From: Planotetraspora thailandica
GTDB taxonomy: Bacteria > Actinomycetota > Actinomycetes > Streptosporangiales > Streptosporangiaceae
Length of the DNA: 45,308 bases
NCBI RefSeq assembly: GCF_016863335.1
Contig: NZ_BOOR01000028.1
Coordinates: forward strand, 1-45,308
Direction of reading: 5' to 3'
Both the position numbers and the translations under genes were made by a program. The notes under the pieces were generated by a model that saw nothing but the letters and a program-made list of their open reading frames with translations, did not search any database and had not been told where the DNA came from. Positions within the stretch are counted from its first letter, which is position 1. Each line of letters begins with the position of its first letter. Positions 17,463 to 25,722 of the stretch are shown piece after piece.

Positions 17463-17990
17463 ATGTCCAGGATCCCCCTCACACTGAAGAAGATCACGAT
17501 GACCCTCGCCGTCGGCGCCCTGGCGGCCGCCGGCCTGCTCGCCGTCTCCCCGGGAGCCGCCCAAGCCGCCAGCGGCTTCACCGCCCGTCTCGCCCCCATT
17601 TCCAACCAGCTGATGTTCCTGGACGTCAGCGGCGGATCGACCTCCGACGGCGCCAAGATCATCCAGTGGACTCTGAGCGGCAGCAACCAGGGGTGGTACT
17701 TCAAGCCGGTCGGGGACAACTACCAGATCGTCAACGTGAAGAGCGGGAAGTGCATCACCTCCGACGGCGTCGCGGGCGACCAGCTCTACCAGTGGGTCTG
17801 CACCTCTGACACCAGCCAGCTGTGGAGCACCGGCCTGACCCCGAGCGACCTCCACGTCCATTCGATCCGGAACGTCAAGTCGGGCCTGTACATGGACGTC
17901 AGCGGCGGCAGCACGTCCCGGGGGGCGGCCATCGACACCTGGTACTGGAACGGTGGAGAGCACCAGTACTTCGCCGGCCTGGTCTACTAG
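17463..17990 (+). CDS. Secreted ricin-B-type (RICIN) lectin-domain protein
   Basis: A 175-residue protein. Residues 1-36 are a Sec signal peptide (KK, hydrophobic core 'LAVGALAAAGLLAV', then AQAA cleavage). The remainder is a beta-trefoil carbohydrate-binding domain with repeated units 'MFLDVSGGSTSDGAKIIQW', 'YQIVNVKSGKCITSDG' and 'LYMDVSGGSTSRGAAIDTW', including the Q/D-W type motifs. No catalytic domain is attached, so it is a free extracellular lectin, perhaps binding cell-wall or plant polysaccharide. A strong terminator follows at 18058. Confidence 0.9.
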   Translation: MSRIPLTLKKITMTLAVGALAAAGLLAVSPGAAQAASGFTARLAPISNQLMFLDVSGGSTSDGAKIIQWTLSGSNQGWYFKPVGDNYQIVNVKSGKCITSDGVAGDQLYQWVCTSDTSQLWSTGLTPSDLHVHSIRNVKSGLYMDVSGGSTSRGAAIDTWYWNGGEHQYFAGLVY

Positions 17991-18057
17991 ACCCGGCTCG
18001 CTTCCCAGGGGACCGGGAAGCACGCCGCGCGACGGCGCCGGCGAAACCGAGGAGATC

Positions 18058-18089
18058 GCCCGCTCACCCGCAGGTGAGCGGGCGCTTTT
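18058..18089 (+). terminator. Intrinsic terminator between lectin and LacI genes
   Basis: Perfect 11-bp arms (GCCCGCTCACC / GGTGAGCGGGC) with a CGCA tetraloop, followed by GCTTTT. It serves the lectin gene and probably also the convergent LacI gene, which ends at 18096. Confidence 0.9.
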
Positions 18090-18095
18090 CGTCGG

Positions 18096-19088
18096 TCAGA
18101 CCGAGGTCCGTTCGCACAGGTCGGGAGCCTGGACGATGCGACGGCGGCGGATCTTGTCGTCGGAGCCGCCGGACGCGGCGACCACGAGCCGGACGGCGGC
18201 GCGGACGATGCCGTCGAGGTCCCAGTTGACGGTGGTCAGCCCGAGGAGCTCCGACATCGGATGGTCGTCGTAGCCCATGACGGCGACGTCTCCGGGCACC
18301 GACAGCCCCAGTTCGGCGGCGGCCTTGTAGACGCCGTAGGCGATGGAGTCGGAGAAGCAGAACACGGCGGTGGGCCGGGCGGGGCCCGACAACATCGCGG
18401 TCGCGACGCCCGCCGAATCGGCCAGCCCCTGCCCCGCGGTCTTCACCGCGATGTCCAGGCCGAGTCTTTCGGCCTCCGCGATGACGTGCTGATCCGCCGG
18501 GCGGTCGGGGGTGCTCGGCCGGGTCGGGGTGAGCACGGCGATCGACCGGTGGCCCTTGTCCTTCAGATATTCGAGGGCCATCGTGACCCCGCGCCGGTTG
18601 TCGAAGACCACCTCGGCGGCGGTGTCCCCGTGGAGCAGCGCGTCGCCGATGGCCACGACGGGCAGCGAGTCGGCCAGGTCGGCCCAGAACAGCGCCGCAG
18701 GGTCGACCGGCTGGACGATCAGCCCGTCGACCCGCTGGTCCCTGAGCTGCAGGGCGAGCGTGCGCTCCCTGGCCGGGTCGCCGGCGGCGTCGAGGATGAG
18801 CGCGTAGCGGTCCTTGTTGCGCAGTGCCCGGCCGATGCCGACGGCGAGCGACTGCTGCCACAGGTCCTCGAGCGAGCCGCAGAGCAGGCCGATCATGCCC
18901 GTCCTGCCGCTTGCCAGGGCCCTGGCGATCGGGTCGGCCTCATATCCCAGCTCGGCCGCGGCCTGCCGTACCCGCAGGATGGTCTCCTCCGACACCTGCA
19001 TGCCGCGCAGGGCATAGCTCACCGCCGCGGGTGACAGGCCGGTCGCCTGCGCCACCTCGCGAATCGTCGCACGCTTGCGCTGAGCCAC
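18096..19088 (-). CDS. LacI-family transcriptional regulator
   Basis: A 330-residue regulator. The N-terminal helix-turn-helix (about 8-29, 'TIREVAQATGLSPAAVSYAL') and hinge helix are followed by a periplasmic-binding-protein-like ligand domain ('GMIGLLCGSLEDLWQQSLAV', 'DGLIVQPVDPAAL', 'VFCFSDSIAYGVYKAA', 'VAVMGYDDHPMSELL'). It diverges from the amidohydrolase/cupin operon. Two LacI-type palindromes lie in the shared intergenic region, so it most likely represses that operon, and possibly itself, until a small-molecule ligand binds. The ligand is unknown. Confidence 0.93.
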   Translation of the reverse strand: MAQRKRATIREVAQATGLSPAAVSYALRGMQVSEETILRVRQAAAELGYEADPIARALASGRTGMIGLLCGSLEDLWQQSLAVGIGRALRNKDRYALILDAAGDPARERTLALQLRDQRVDGLIVQPVDPAALFWADLADSLPVVAIGDALLHGDTAAEVVFDNRRGVTMALEYLKDKGHRSIAVLTPTRPSTPDRPADQHVIAEAERLGLDIAVKTAGQGLADSAGVATAMLSGPARPTAVFCFSDSIAYGVYKAAAELGLSVPGDVAVMGYDDHPMSELLGLTTVNWDLDGIVRAAVRLVVAASGGSDDKIRRRRIVQAPDLCERTSV

Positions 19089-19137
19089 GCCGTAACCCTA
19101 TGCCGGACTGGGGCTCCCGTCTTGACACCTTACGAGG

Positions 19138-19175
19138 TGAAGCGTTTCACTGAAACGGATCAGTGAAGCGCTTCA
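19138..19175. promoter_or_regulatory. Twin LacI-type operators
   Basis: TGAAGCGTTTCA (19138-19149) and the perfect palindrome TGAAGCGCTTCA (19164-19175) lie 26 bp apart, with a further half-site-like TGAAACG at 19151. They match the TGAAnCGnTTCA type bound by LacI-family regulators and sit between the LacI gene and the operon it faces. Confidence 0.85.
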
Positions 19176-19180
19176 GTGCC

Positions 19181-19210
19181 TTGACATCGTCATTCCCCAT
19201 CGATTACATG
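19181..19210 (+). promoter_or_regulatory. Candidate promoter of the amidohydrolase/cupin operon
   Basis: A consensus -35 box TTGACA (19181-19186) is followed after 18 bases by TACATG as a possible -10. A second TTGACA occurs at 19122-19127. The operators lie between the two -35 boxes, so a bound repressor could block either promoter. Confidence 0.5.
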
Positions 19211-19248
19211 TATTATCAGTCGGGAATTGGGGCAACGAGGAGGTGGCA

Positions 19249-20136
19249 ATGATCGACGTGCATCAGCACCTGTGGACGCCGTCGTTCCTCGATGCCCTGC
19301 GCCGCCGGGACCGGCCGCCGTTCCTCGACGACTGGACCCTCGTCCTCGACGGCGAGGCGCCGTACGAGGTCGACCCGAGCGTCCACGACCTGGACTCGCG
19401 GCTCAAGCAGAACGCCGAGCTCGACCTCGCGCTCGTCTCCCTGTCGAGCCCGCTCGGGATCGAGCACCTGCCCGCCGCCGAGGCGTGGCCGCTGATCGAC
19501 GCCTACCACGCGGGGGCGCGCGATCTGCCCGCGCCGTTCGGAGCATGGGCCGCCGCCCCGGTGACCGACATCGACCCCGTACGGCTCTCGCAGACCCTGG
19601 ACCAGGGGTTCGCCGGGCTCCAATTGCCGGCCACGGCGCTCCAGGGGGCCGGCGGATTCGCGGCCGTGGCGCCGTTACTGGACGTTTTGGAGGAGCGCGG
19701 GCTGCCGCTGTTCGTCCATCCCGGGCCGGCCGCAGCGGCCGAGGGCCCCGTCTGGTGGGCCGCGGTCGTTCCGTACGTGCAGCAGATGCACGCCTCGTGG
19801 TACGCCTTCCAGGCCTTCGGCCGGCCCAGGCACCCGCACCTCAAGATCTGCTTCGCCCTGCTGGCCGGGCTGGCTCCCCTCCACTCGGAGCGACAGATCA
19901 ACCGGGGAGGCTCCGGCCGGGGCCTCGTCGACTCGGCCGTGTTCGTCGAGACCTCCTCCTACGGACCACGCGCCATCGACGCCGTGGTCAGGGAGCTCGG
20001 CATCGACGTCGTCGTGAACGGCTCGGACCTTCCGTACGCGGAGGCCCCGAACCCGGACTTCGGCGACGCCGCCGTCCACGCCATCCGCGTGGCCAATCCC
20101 CACCGCTTGTTGAAACGAAAGGAGTCGCAGTCATGA
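19249..20136 (+). CDS. Amidohydrolase-2 family metal-dependent hydrolase/decarboxylase
   Basis: A 295-residue TIM-barrel protein of the PF04909 amidohydrolase type. The N-terminal metal motif is HxH (H5, H7 in 'IDVHQHLW'), a further metal His lies in 'LPLFVHPGPA', and the metal Asp is in 'VVNGSDLPY'. Relatives hydrolyse lactones or amides or decarboxylate aromatic acids (ACMSD-like). I start at the ATG at 19249 because AGGAGG lies about 6 bases upstream; the GTG at 19243 would overlap that site. It is the first gene of an operon under the LacI operators, and its stop overlaps the cupin ATG (ATGA). Confidence 0.85.
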   Translation: MIDVHQHLWTPSFLDALRRRDRPPFLDDWTLVLDGEAPYEVDPSVHDLDSRLKQNAELDLALVSLSSPLGIEHLPAAEAWPLIDAYHAGARDLPAPFGAWAAAPVTDIDPVRLSQTLDQGFAGLQLPATALQGAGGFAAVAPLLDVLEERGLPLFVHPGPAAAAEGPVWWAAVVPYVQQMHASWYAFQAFGRPRHPHLKICFALLAGLAPLHSERQINRGGSGRGLVDSAVFVETSSYGPRAIDAVVRELGIDVVVNGSDLPYAEAPNPDFGDAAVHAIRVANPHRLLKRKESQS

Positions 20137-20672
20137 GCACCCCCACCGTCCAGGTCGCCGAGAGCTGTGTTCCCTTCGACACGCTCCCGGCCCGCGCGCT
20201 CGACAGACGCGAGCTGTCCGAGCTGGTGAACGAGCTGGCCGCGCAACCCGATCTCTGGCAGGAGCACCTGAACTTCGAGGGCGCCGAGGACGGCGGCCGG
20301 CATTACGCCTCGCTCTACCGCGACTCCTATGTGGACGTGTGGCTGCTGTGCTGGCGCCCCGAGGACGACACGGGCTGGCACGACCACGACATCTCGTCGG
20401 GCGCCGTCCGGGTGGTCTCGGGCGAGCTGAAGGAGTGCAACCCCCGGATCGGTGGTGAGCATCTGGAGGTCTCGGTGAGCGAGGGCGACTCGTTCTCGTT
20501 CGGACCCGACCACATCCACCGGCTGACCGGGGCACGGCACGGCAGCGTGTCGATCCACGCCTACTCCCCTCCCCTGTGGCGCCTGGGGCAGTACTCGATC
20601 AGCGGTGATGGAATGATGCGCCGCCAGTCGGTCAGCTACGCCGACGAACTCCGCCCCCTCGACCCCGCCTGA
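20133..20672 (+). CDS. Cysteine-dioxygenase-type cupin protein
   Basis: A 179-residue cupin of the cysteine dioxygenase type I family. Metal ligands are visible as HxH (H83, H85 in 'GWHDHDISSGAVRVVSGELKE') and in 'FGPDHIHRL' (H127/H129). Known family members oxidise thiols such as cysteine or mercaptopropionate with Fe(II). The pairing with an amidohydrolase under one LacI regulator suggests a catabolic step on another substrate, but that is inference. It overlaps the upstream gene by four bases, and repeat array B starts 17 bases after its stop. Confidence 0.82.
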   Translation: MSTPTVQVAESCVPFDTLPARALDRRELSELVNELAAQPDLWQEHLNFEGAEDGGRHYASLYRDSYVDVWLLCWRPEDDTGWHDHDISSGAVRVVSGELKECNPRIGGEHLEVSVSEGDSFSFGPDHIHRLTGARHGSVSIHAYSPPLWRLGQYSISGDGMMRRQSVSYADELRPLDPA

Positions 20673-20688
20673 CCCCCCATTTTTTGGC

Positions 20689-20953
20689 CGTGATCATGCA
20701 GAAGTTCGGGATCATGCCTGCTGACCTGCGTGAACCCTTAACGTGATCATGCAGAAGTTCGGCGATTCAGCCGTTGAGCTGCGCAAATACAAATCGTGAT
20801 CATGCACGTGGCGTTCCCCGCGACCGGCGAGCGTCTGCATGATCACCAAAAGCGTCTGCGCAGGTGGGCGCCGGTTTCGGCGAGGTTCTGCATGATCACG
20901 ATTCGCGTAAGGCCAGGTCAATGACGGTTTCCGCGAAGATCTGCATGATCACG
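20689..20953. repeat. Repeat array B: six copies of the 53-bp repeat, three plus and three minus
   Basis: Plus-strand copies have TGATCA at 20691, 20744 and 20797 (steps 53, 53). Minus-strand copies have their TTCTGCA-position anchors at 20833, 20886 and 20939 (steps 53, 53). The two inner copies form an 11-bp inverted repeat GTGATCATGCA / TGCATGATCAC. The second box (ACCTGCG, AGCTGCG, or their complements) lies 15 bases beyond each intact core. The array fills the space between two convergent genes and ends one base before the FhuF-like stop codon. Confidence 0.96.
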
Positions 20954-20954
20954 C

Positions 20955-21677
20955 CTATAGGTCGGGGATGCAGCAGGTGGTGCAGGGGTCGTCGGGGTGA
21001 ATGGTGACCCATAGGCAGCAGGTGCGGCGGCGGTAGCCCGCCCCGTGGGGCTCGACCAGGCCGTCGACCGGAGAGCCGATCTCGGCGAGAAGCCCCGCCG
21101 CCTGCTCATAACTCCCGAGGTCCAGCAGCGGGCCGACGAAGGCCTCAGCCGTCGAGCCCCACAGCGTGCGCTCCCCCACCCTTGCCAGGGCGCCCAGCGC
21201 GTGGATGACGGGCCTCTGTCCGTCGAGCAGCGCCTCCCTGATCGCCGCGCCGAGGCTCCCGACGGTCACCGTGCCGGGCCGGCCCTCCAGCGGGTCGCCG
21301 GGCAGGACGGCGACGGTGACCTTCTCCGCCGCGATGGTGACCCCGGCTTCCGACGAGCGGACCAGGGTGTCCTCGATGCGCATCAGGGGCACCCGCCGGC
21401 CGAGCCCCCAGCCGAGGGCCATCGGCAGTGTGTGCCAGTAGCCGTAGGTCTTCCACAACAACGCCGCCCCCACGTGGCGCGGCGCGCCCCAGCGCTCGGC
21501 CGTCTCCCGCACGAGGCCGTCCAACTCCTCGTACGGCTCCCGCACCAGATCGGTGACTCGGGTCCACCCCTCGGATTCCGAGGTGACGAGCCCGGGGAGC
21601 ACCCCGATGACGCCGTCACGCTCGGCGGCGAGGCCTTCGAGGGCCTCGACGGTCGAGGCGAGGGCGCCAGAGAGCAC
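20955..21677 (-). CDS. FhuF-like (2Fe-2S) ferric-siderophore reductase
   Basis: A 240-residue protein. The C-terminus carries the FhuF cluster motif C-C-x10-C-x2-C (C220, C221, C232, C235) in 'TCCLWVTIHPDDPCTTCC', and the upstream part has the family's 'GAALLWKTYGYWHTLPMAL' helix. FhuF proteins reduce iron in imported ferric siderophores in the cytoplasm. The GTG at 21677 has GGAGGAG close upstream. A near-perfect DtxR/IdeR iron box at 21700-21718 shows iron-dependent repression. Its stop abuts repeat array B. Confidence 0.87.
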   Translation of the reverse strand: MLSGALASTVEALEGLAAERDGVIGVLPGLVTSESEGWTRVTDLVREPYEELDGLVRETAERWGAPRHVGAALLWKTYGYWHTLPMALGWGLGRRVPLMRIEDTLVRSSEAGVTIAAEKVTVAVLPGDPLEGRPGTVTVGSLGAAIREALLDGQRPVIHALGALARVGERTLWGSTAEAFVGPLLDLGSYEQAAGLLAEIGSPVDGLVEPHGAGYRRRTCCLWVTIHPDDPCTTCCIPDL

Positions 21678-21699
21678 GACTCCTCCAGCGAGTCACAAA

Positions 21700-21718
21700 T
21701 TAGGCAAGGCTTACCTAA
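21700..21718 (-). promoter_or_regulatory. Iron box (DtxR/IdeR/DmdR-type operator)
   Basis: TTAGGCAAGGCTTACCTAA is a 19-bp palindrome matching the actinobacterial iron-box consensus TTAGGTTAGGCTAACCTAA at 16 of 19 positions. It lies 22 bases upstream of the FhuF-like GTG and after the MFS stop codon, so it controls FhuF alone. Confidence 0.93.
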
Positions 21719-21731
21719 AGCATAGCCTGGC

Positions 21732-22955
21732 TCACGGCCCGGGGCTGCGCGGCGACGGCGTGGCCTCGGCCACGGCGTGCTCCCCAGCGATCGAGCCGAG
21801 CGGACCGGGGTAACCGGCCCTCACGCCGAAGCCGAGCTGGAGCACGCACAGGCCGAGGCCGGCGAGAAGCGGCACGGTCCAGCCGCCGGAGAACTGGTGG
21901 ATCAGCCCGATCGCGGCGGGCCCCAGGGCTGCCAGGGTGTAGCCGGCCGACTGGGCGACGGCGGAAAGGGCCGTCACCGAGGCGGGGTCGGGGGCGCGCA
22001 GGGTGATGATGAGCAGCGCGAGCGCGATGGAGGCGCCCTGCCCGATGCCGAGCACGATCATCCACAACCACGGGAGCGTGGCCGGGGCGATCAGGACGGC
22101 GGCGTATCCCACCATGGTCAGCACGGCGGCCGCCGCCACATGCGGAGCCTGCGACCTGGCCCTTCCCGCGTGAATGGGCACGGTGAGCGTCGCCCCGATC
22201 TGGGCCAGGTTGGTGAGACCGAGGAGGTATCCCGCCTTCTCCGCGGACAGCCCGGCGTCCTGGAAGATCGTCGGCAGCCAGGCGAGCATGACGTAGAAGG
22301 TCAGGGACTGCAGCCCCATGAACGCCGTCACGACCCATGTCGTGCGGCGTCGCAGAAGGGCGCGATATCGCCCGCGGCGGGCGCTCGCCCCGCCACGCGA
22401 CACCGGACGGAAGGCCTGCGGGGCCCACACGAGCGCCCCCACGAGCGCGAGCACGGCCGCCGAGGCCGCCGCCGTCCGCCAGCCCCACTCGCGGGCGAGC
22501 GGCACCATGGCCGACGACGCGACCGCCGCACCTGCCACCAGGCAGGAGACGTAGATCCCGGTGACGACCCCCACCCGGGCGGGGAAGTGCTGCTTGACGA
22601 GGCCGGGCATGGCGACGTTCATGACGGCGATGGCCGCACCGGCGAGGGCGGCTCCGCCGTACAGGCCGGCGAGGCCGTCGGAGCTGCGCACGAGCACACC
22701 GGCGGCGAGGAGGAGCAGACCGACGAGCAGGGTGCGGTCGAGGCCGAGCCGGGCGGACAGGGCGGGGGCCAGCGGCCCGAGCAGTCCAAGGCACAACACC
22801 ATGACCGTGGTGATCGCTCCGCCCGCCGCGGGGGTGAGCCCGAGGTCTCCCATGATGTCGGTGAGCAAGGGGGACACGCCTGCGAGCGCCGGCCGGAGGT
22901 TCCAGGCGGCCAAGAGGAACCCCGCCAACAGCACTATTCGCCCCCGATTGCCCAT
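21732..22955 (-). CDS. MFS transporter, CynX/NimT-like
   Basis: A 407-residue integral membrane protein with about 12 hydrophobic helices. The N-terminal 'FLLAAWNLRPALAGVSPLL' segment is characteristic of the cyanate/2-nitroimidazole transporter (CynX/NimT) branch of the major facilitator superfamily, and the middle cytoplasmic loop is Arg-rich. Substrate cannot be read from the sequence. I start at the ATG at 22955 (protein MGNRG); an in-frame ATG at 22976 would add seven residues. It lies upstream of FhuF on the same strand, but the iron box between them suggests separate control. Confidence 0.85.
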   Translation of the reverse strand: MGNRGRIVLLAGFLLAAWNLRPALAGVSPLLTDIMGDLGLTPAAGGAITTVMVLCLGLLGPLAPALSARLGLDRTLLVGLLLLAAGVLVRSSDGLAGLYGGAALAGAAIAVMNVAMPGLVKQHFPARVGVVTGIYVSCLVAGAAVASSAMVPLAREWGWRTAAASAAVLALVGALVWAPQAFRPVSRGGASARRGRYRALLRRRTTWVVTAFMGLQSLTFYVMLAWLPTIFQDAGLSAEKAGYLLGLTNLAQIGATLTVPIHAGRARSQAPHVAAAAVLTMVGYAAVLIAPATLPWLWMIVLGIGQGASIALALLIITLRAPDPASVTALSAVAQSAGYTLAALGPAAIGLIHQFSGGWTVPLLAGLGLCVLQLGFGVRAGYPGPLGSIAGEHAVAEATPSPRSPGP

Positions 22956-23032
22956 GATGCACCATAACCACACCAAAGCCCCGCCGGTGCCTGTGAGCCC
23001 GAGTCCGGTCGTGCCCGCTCACCGGAACGGCC

Positions 23033-24988
23033 ATGGGAATTGTCGGAGGGGCCGTTCACACTGCAGCCATGGCGGTCACTTCACGGGACGATCAACAGGA
23101 TGGTCAGCACGACGATCAGGAAGACGACTCGATAGCCCTCGCCGACGTCGAGTCGCCCGAATGGTTCAGGCACAGCGACGCGATGATCGGGCTGGGGTTC
23201 CTCACGATGGCCCGCCGGCTCCCCGGCCTGATCCGGCAGGCGCTCGGCATGGCATGGAGGGCGAGCCCGCGCGACACCTTGGCCACAATCGCGCTGAGCC
23301 TGCTGGGCGGGGTGTTCACCGCCTTCGGGTTGCTCGCCACGACCGGCGTGCTGACCGCGTTGTTCGAGGCGGGCCCCACGCCCGACCGGGTGAGGGCGGC
23401 ACTGCCCAGTCTGCTCCTGGTCGGTGCGGCGGCGACTGTGCGCACCGTGCTGCAGGCGGGGGCGGGGTGGGCTCAGGCACGGCTTGGCCCGCAGGTACGC
23501 AGAATCGCCGAGCAACGGCTCTACGAGCTGACCAGCCAGGTCGACCTCGTCAGCTTCGACGACCCCGACTTCCACGACTCGCTCCAGCGGGCACAGGCGC
23601 GGGGCATGCAGATGGCCGGCACCGTCGTCTACACGGCGATCGACACGATCAGCGGTGTCGTCGGCATCGTCGCGGCCGCCGGTGTGCTCGGCGTGCTGCA
23701 TCCGCTGCTGCTGCCGCTGCTCCTGCTGGCGGTCCTGCCCGACGCGTGGGCGGCCGTCCGCTCGGCGCGCATGGGCTACGCCATCGACCTGCGGCTCGTG
23801 CCCGCGAGGCGCCGCAAGTGGATCGTCTCGGACCTGATGGCCGACAAGGACACCGCGGCCGAGGTGCGCACCTTCACGATGCGCGGGTTCCTGCTCCGCA
23901 TGTATGACAGCCTCGCCCAGTCCGAGCAGGGGGTGCTGCTCGGCCTGGCCCGCCGGCAGACCTACACCCGGATCGTGGGCGAAGCGCTCGGTGGCGTCGG
24001 CCAGGCGGCCGTCTACGTGGCACTCGGCGTGCTGCTGGCCGTCGCGGCGGTGCCCCTCGCGGTCGCCGGCACCGCGGTCCTCGCCATCCGCTCCGCGCAG
24101 GCCTCGCTGGCCAACTTCATGTACGCGACCAACCGGCTGTACGAGGAAGGGCTGTACTTCACCGACTACCTCGAATTCCTCGCCGAAGCCGAGACCCGCG
24201 TCGCCGCGGACCGCACAGGGAAGGCACCGGCCGGCTTCGAGCAGATCACGGCCGAAGACGTCACCTTCACCTATCCGGGGGCGGAGAAACCCGCCCTCGT
24301 GGGCGTCTCCGTCCGCATCGACAAGGGTGAGGTGGTGGCGCTCGTCGGCGAGAACGGCTCGGGCAAGACGACCCTGGCCAAGATCCTCGCCGGGCTCTAC
24401 GACCCGGACGGCGGCCGGATCACCTGGGACTCCACCGACCTGCGCGGGGTCGCCCCGCACCTGCTCAGGCACAACATCGCGGTCATCGCCCAGGACCACA
24501 CCCGATGGCCGCTGACCGCCCGCCACAACATCACGATGGGCATGGAGAAGGGCGAGGAGGCCGTGGTCCAAGCCGCCGAGGTCGCGGGCGCCGACGAGGT
24601 GATCGCCGAGTTGCCGTACGGTTACCGCACCCTCCTCGACCGCCGTTTCAAGGACGGCCAGGAACTGTCGGGAGGCCAGTGGCAGCGGATCGCCGTGGCG
24701 CGCGGGTTCTACCGGGACGCGCCCCTGCTGATCTGCGACGAGCCGACCGCCGCCCTCGACGCCCGGGCCGAGCATGCGCTCTTCGAGCGGATCAGGCGCC
24801 ACGCCGACGGCCGGACCGTCGTGCTGATCACCCATCGGCTGGCGAGCGTGCGCTACGCCGACCGGATCTACGTGCTCGACCACGGAAAGGTCGTGGAGCA
24901 GGGCACCCACGCCGAGCTCATCACGGTCGACGGCCTCTACGCCGACCTCTACAACCTCCAGGCCCGGGCCTACCAGTCCTCTTCGTGA
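23033..24988 (+). CDS. ABC transporter, fused permease and ATP-binding protein
   Basis: A 651-residue half-transporter-type exporter. An acidic 45-residue N-terminal tail precedes the membrane domain (about 70-370) and a C-terminal nucleotide-binding domain with Walker A GENGSGKTT, signature LSGGQ, Walker B 'LLICDEPTA' and the H-loop 'LITHRLAS'. It should act as a homodimer or with a partner to export a lipid, peptide or drug. Start is uncertain between ATG 23033 and ATG 23069; neither has a strong ribosome-binding site. Its stop directly abuts the stop of the convergent TetR gene, with no base between them. Confidence 0.9.
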   Translation: MGIVGGAVHTAAMAVTSRDDQQDGQHDDQEDDSIALADVESPEWFRHSDAMIGLGFLTMARRLPGLIRQALGMAWRASPRDTLATIALSLLGGVFTAFGLLATTGVLTALFEAGPTPDRVRAALPSLLLVGAAATVRTVLQAGAGWAQARLGPQVRRIAEQRLYELTSQVDLVSFDDPDFHDSLQRAQARGMQMAGTVVYTAIDTISGVVGIVAAAGVLGVLHPLLLPLLLLAVLPDAWAAVRSARMGYAIDLRLVPARRRKWIVSDLMADKDTAAEVRTFTMRGFLLRMYDSLAQSEQGVLLGLARRQTYTRIVGEALGGVGQAAVYVALGVLLAVAAVPLAVAGTAVLAIRSAQASLANFMYATNRLYEEGLYFTDYLEFLAEAETRVAADRTGKAPAGFEQITAEDVTFTYPGAEKPALVGVSVRIDKGEVVALVGENGSGKTTLAKILAGLYDPDGGRITWDSTDLRGVAPHLLRHNIAVIAQDHTRWPLTARHNITMGMEKGEEAVVQAAEVAGADEVIAELPYGYRTLLDRRFKDGQELSGGQWQRIAVARGFYRDAPLLICDEPTAALDARAEHALFERIRRHADGRTVVLITHRLASVRYADRIYVLDHGKVVEQGTHAELITVDGLYADLYNLQARAYQSSS

Positions 24989-25639
24989 TCACGAGAGATG
25001 GTCGGCCAGATAACGCCGGACCAGCCGCTTGCATTCGGCGATCAGTTCGGGGTCGCCGTCCGGATGCGCGCGGAAGGCCAGTTTCAGCACCGCGTCGGCC
25101 GCCTCGACCGCCACCAGGAAGGCGCGGGCCATCCCATCGGCCGCCGGCAGGCCGAGCAGATCGGCGATGAGGGAGCGCAAGCGCGCCGCCACCACGACGT
25201 TGTTCTCCAGAGCCGCGTCGAGCATGCGCTGCGTTCCCGGTACGGCGGGGCCGCCGGGCGTCGCCACCACCTCGCCGAAATCGACCACCCCGAAACCGGG
25301 CGTCGTGCGTTTCATGTCCACGAACTCGTCGATGCCGAGGTCCACCGCGTCGCCCCAGCCGGACGGCGACGCGGCGGCGAGCCGGCTGGTCACCCGGTCG
25401 AGGAAGGCGTCGAGGTTGCGCTGGGCGAGCGCCTTCACGAGCCCTTGCTTGTCGGAGAAGAACTGGTAGAACGTGCCGATCGGCACCTCGGCCCGCCGCG
25501 CGACCTCCTTGGTCGTCAGCGCGTCGTAGCCGACCTCGTCGAGAAGCCGGGCGCATTCGTCCAGCATGCGCTCGACCCGCTCCTGGCTGCGCCGCTGCGC
25601 GGGCCGACGGCGCAGCGTCCCACCCGTGGCGTCCGTCAT
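24989..25639 (-). CDS. TetR-family transcriptional regulator
   Basis: A 216-residue regulator with an N-terminal helix-turn-helix ('LTTKEVARRAEVPIGTFYQF', about 42-61) and a helical C-terminal ligand domain. The ATG at 25637-25639 is chosen; a longer frame to 25711 would run through the putative operator. It is divergent from the beta-glucosidase gene, and a palindrome of the ATGAG-n-CTCAT type common for TetR operators lies between them. It probably represses itself and the glucosidase, and may respond to a lipophilic ligand. A link to the convergent ABC exporter is possible but not shown. Confidence 0.9.
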   Translation of the reverse strand: MTDATGGTLRRRPAQRRSQERVERMLDECARLLDEVGYDALTTKEVARRAEVPIGTFYQFFSDKQGLVKALAQRNLDAFLDRVTSRLAAASPSGWGDAVDLGIDEFVDMKRTTPGFGVVDFGEVVATPGGPAVPGTQRMLDAALENNVVVAARLRSLIADLLGLPAADGMARAFLVAVEAADAVLKLAFRAHPDGDPELIAECKRLVRRYLADHLS

Positions 25640-25676
25640 TCCGCTATTGTCACCCCGCTCGGCGACTGGCAGATTA

Positions 25677-25695
25677 ACATGAGCTTCACTCACGT
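25677..25695. promoter_or_regulatory. Candidate TetR operator
   Basis: ACATGAGCTTCACTCACGT is an imperfect palindrome (ACrTGAG-N5-CTCAyGT) between the divergent TetR and glucosidase genes. It resembles many actinobacterial TetR sites. Confidence 0.6.
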
Positions 25696-25722
25696 CATGG
25701 GCCCGGCGCACAGGAGACGGCG

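Noticed and set aside
20689-20953. CRISPR array
   Set aside because: The core/filler layout looks CRISPR-like (20 bp core, 33 bp filler). But copies invert within one array, arrays hold only 3-6 degenerate copies, part of the filler is itself conserved, and no cas gene is present.
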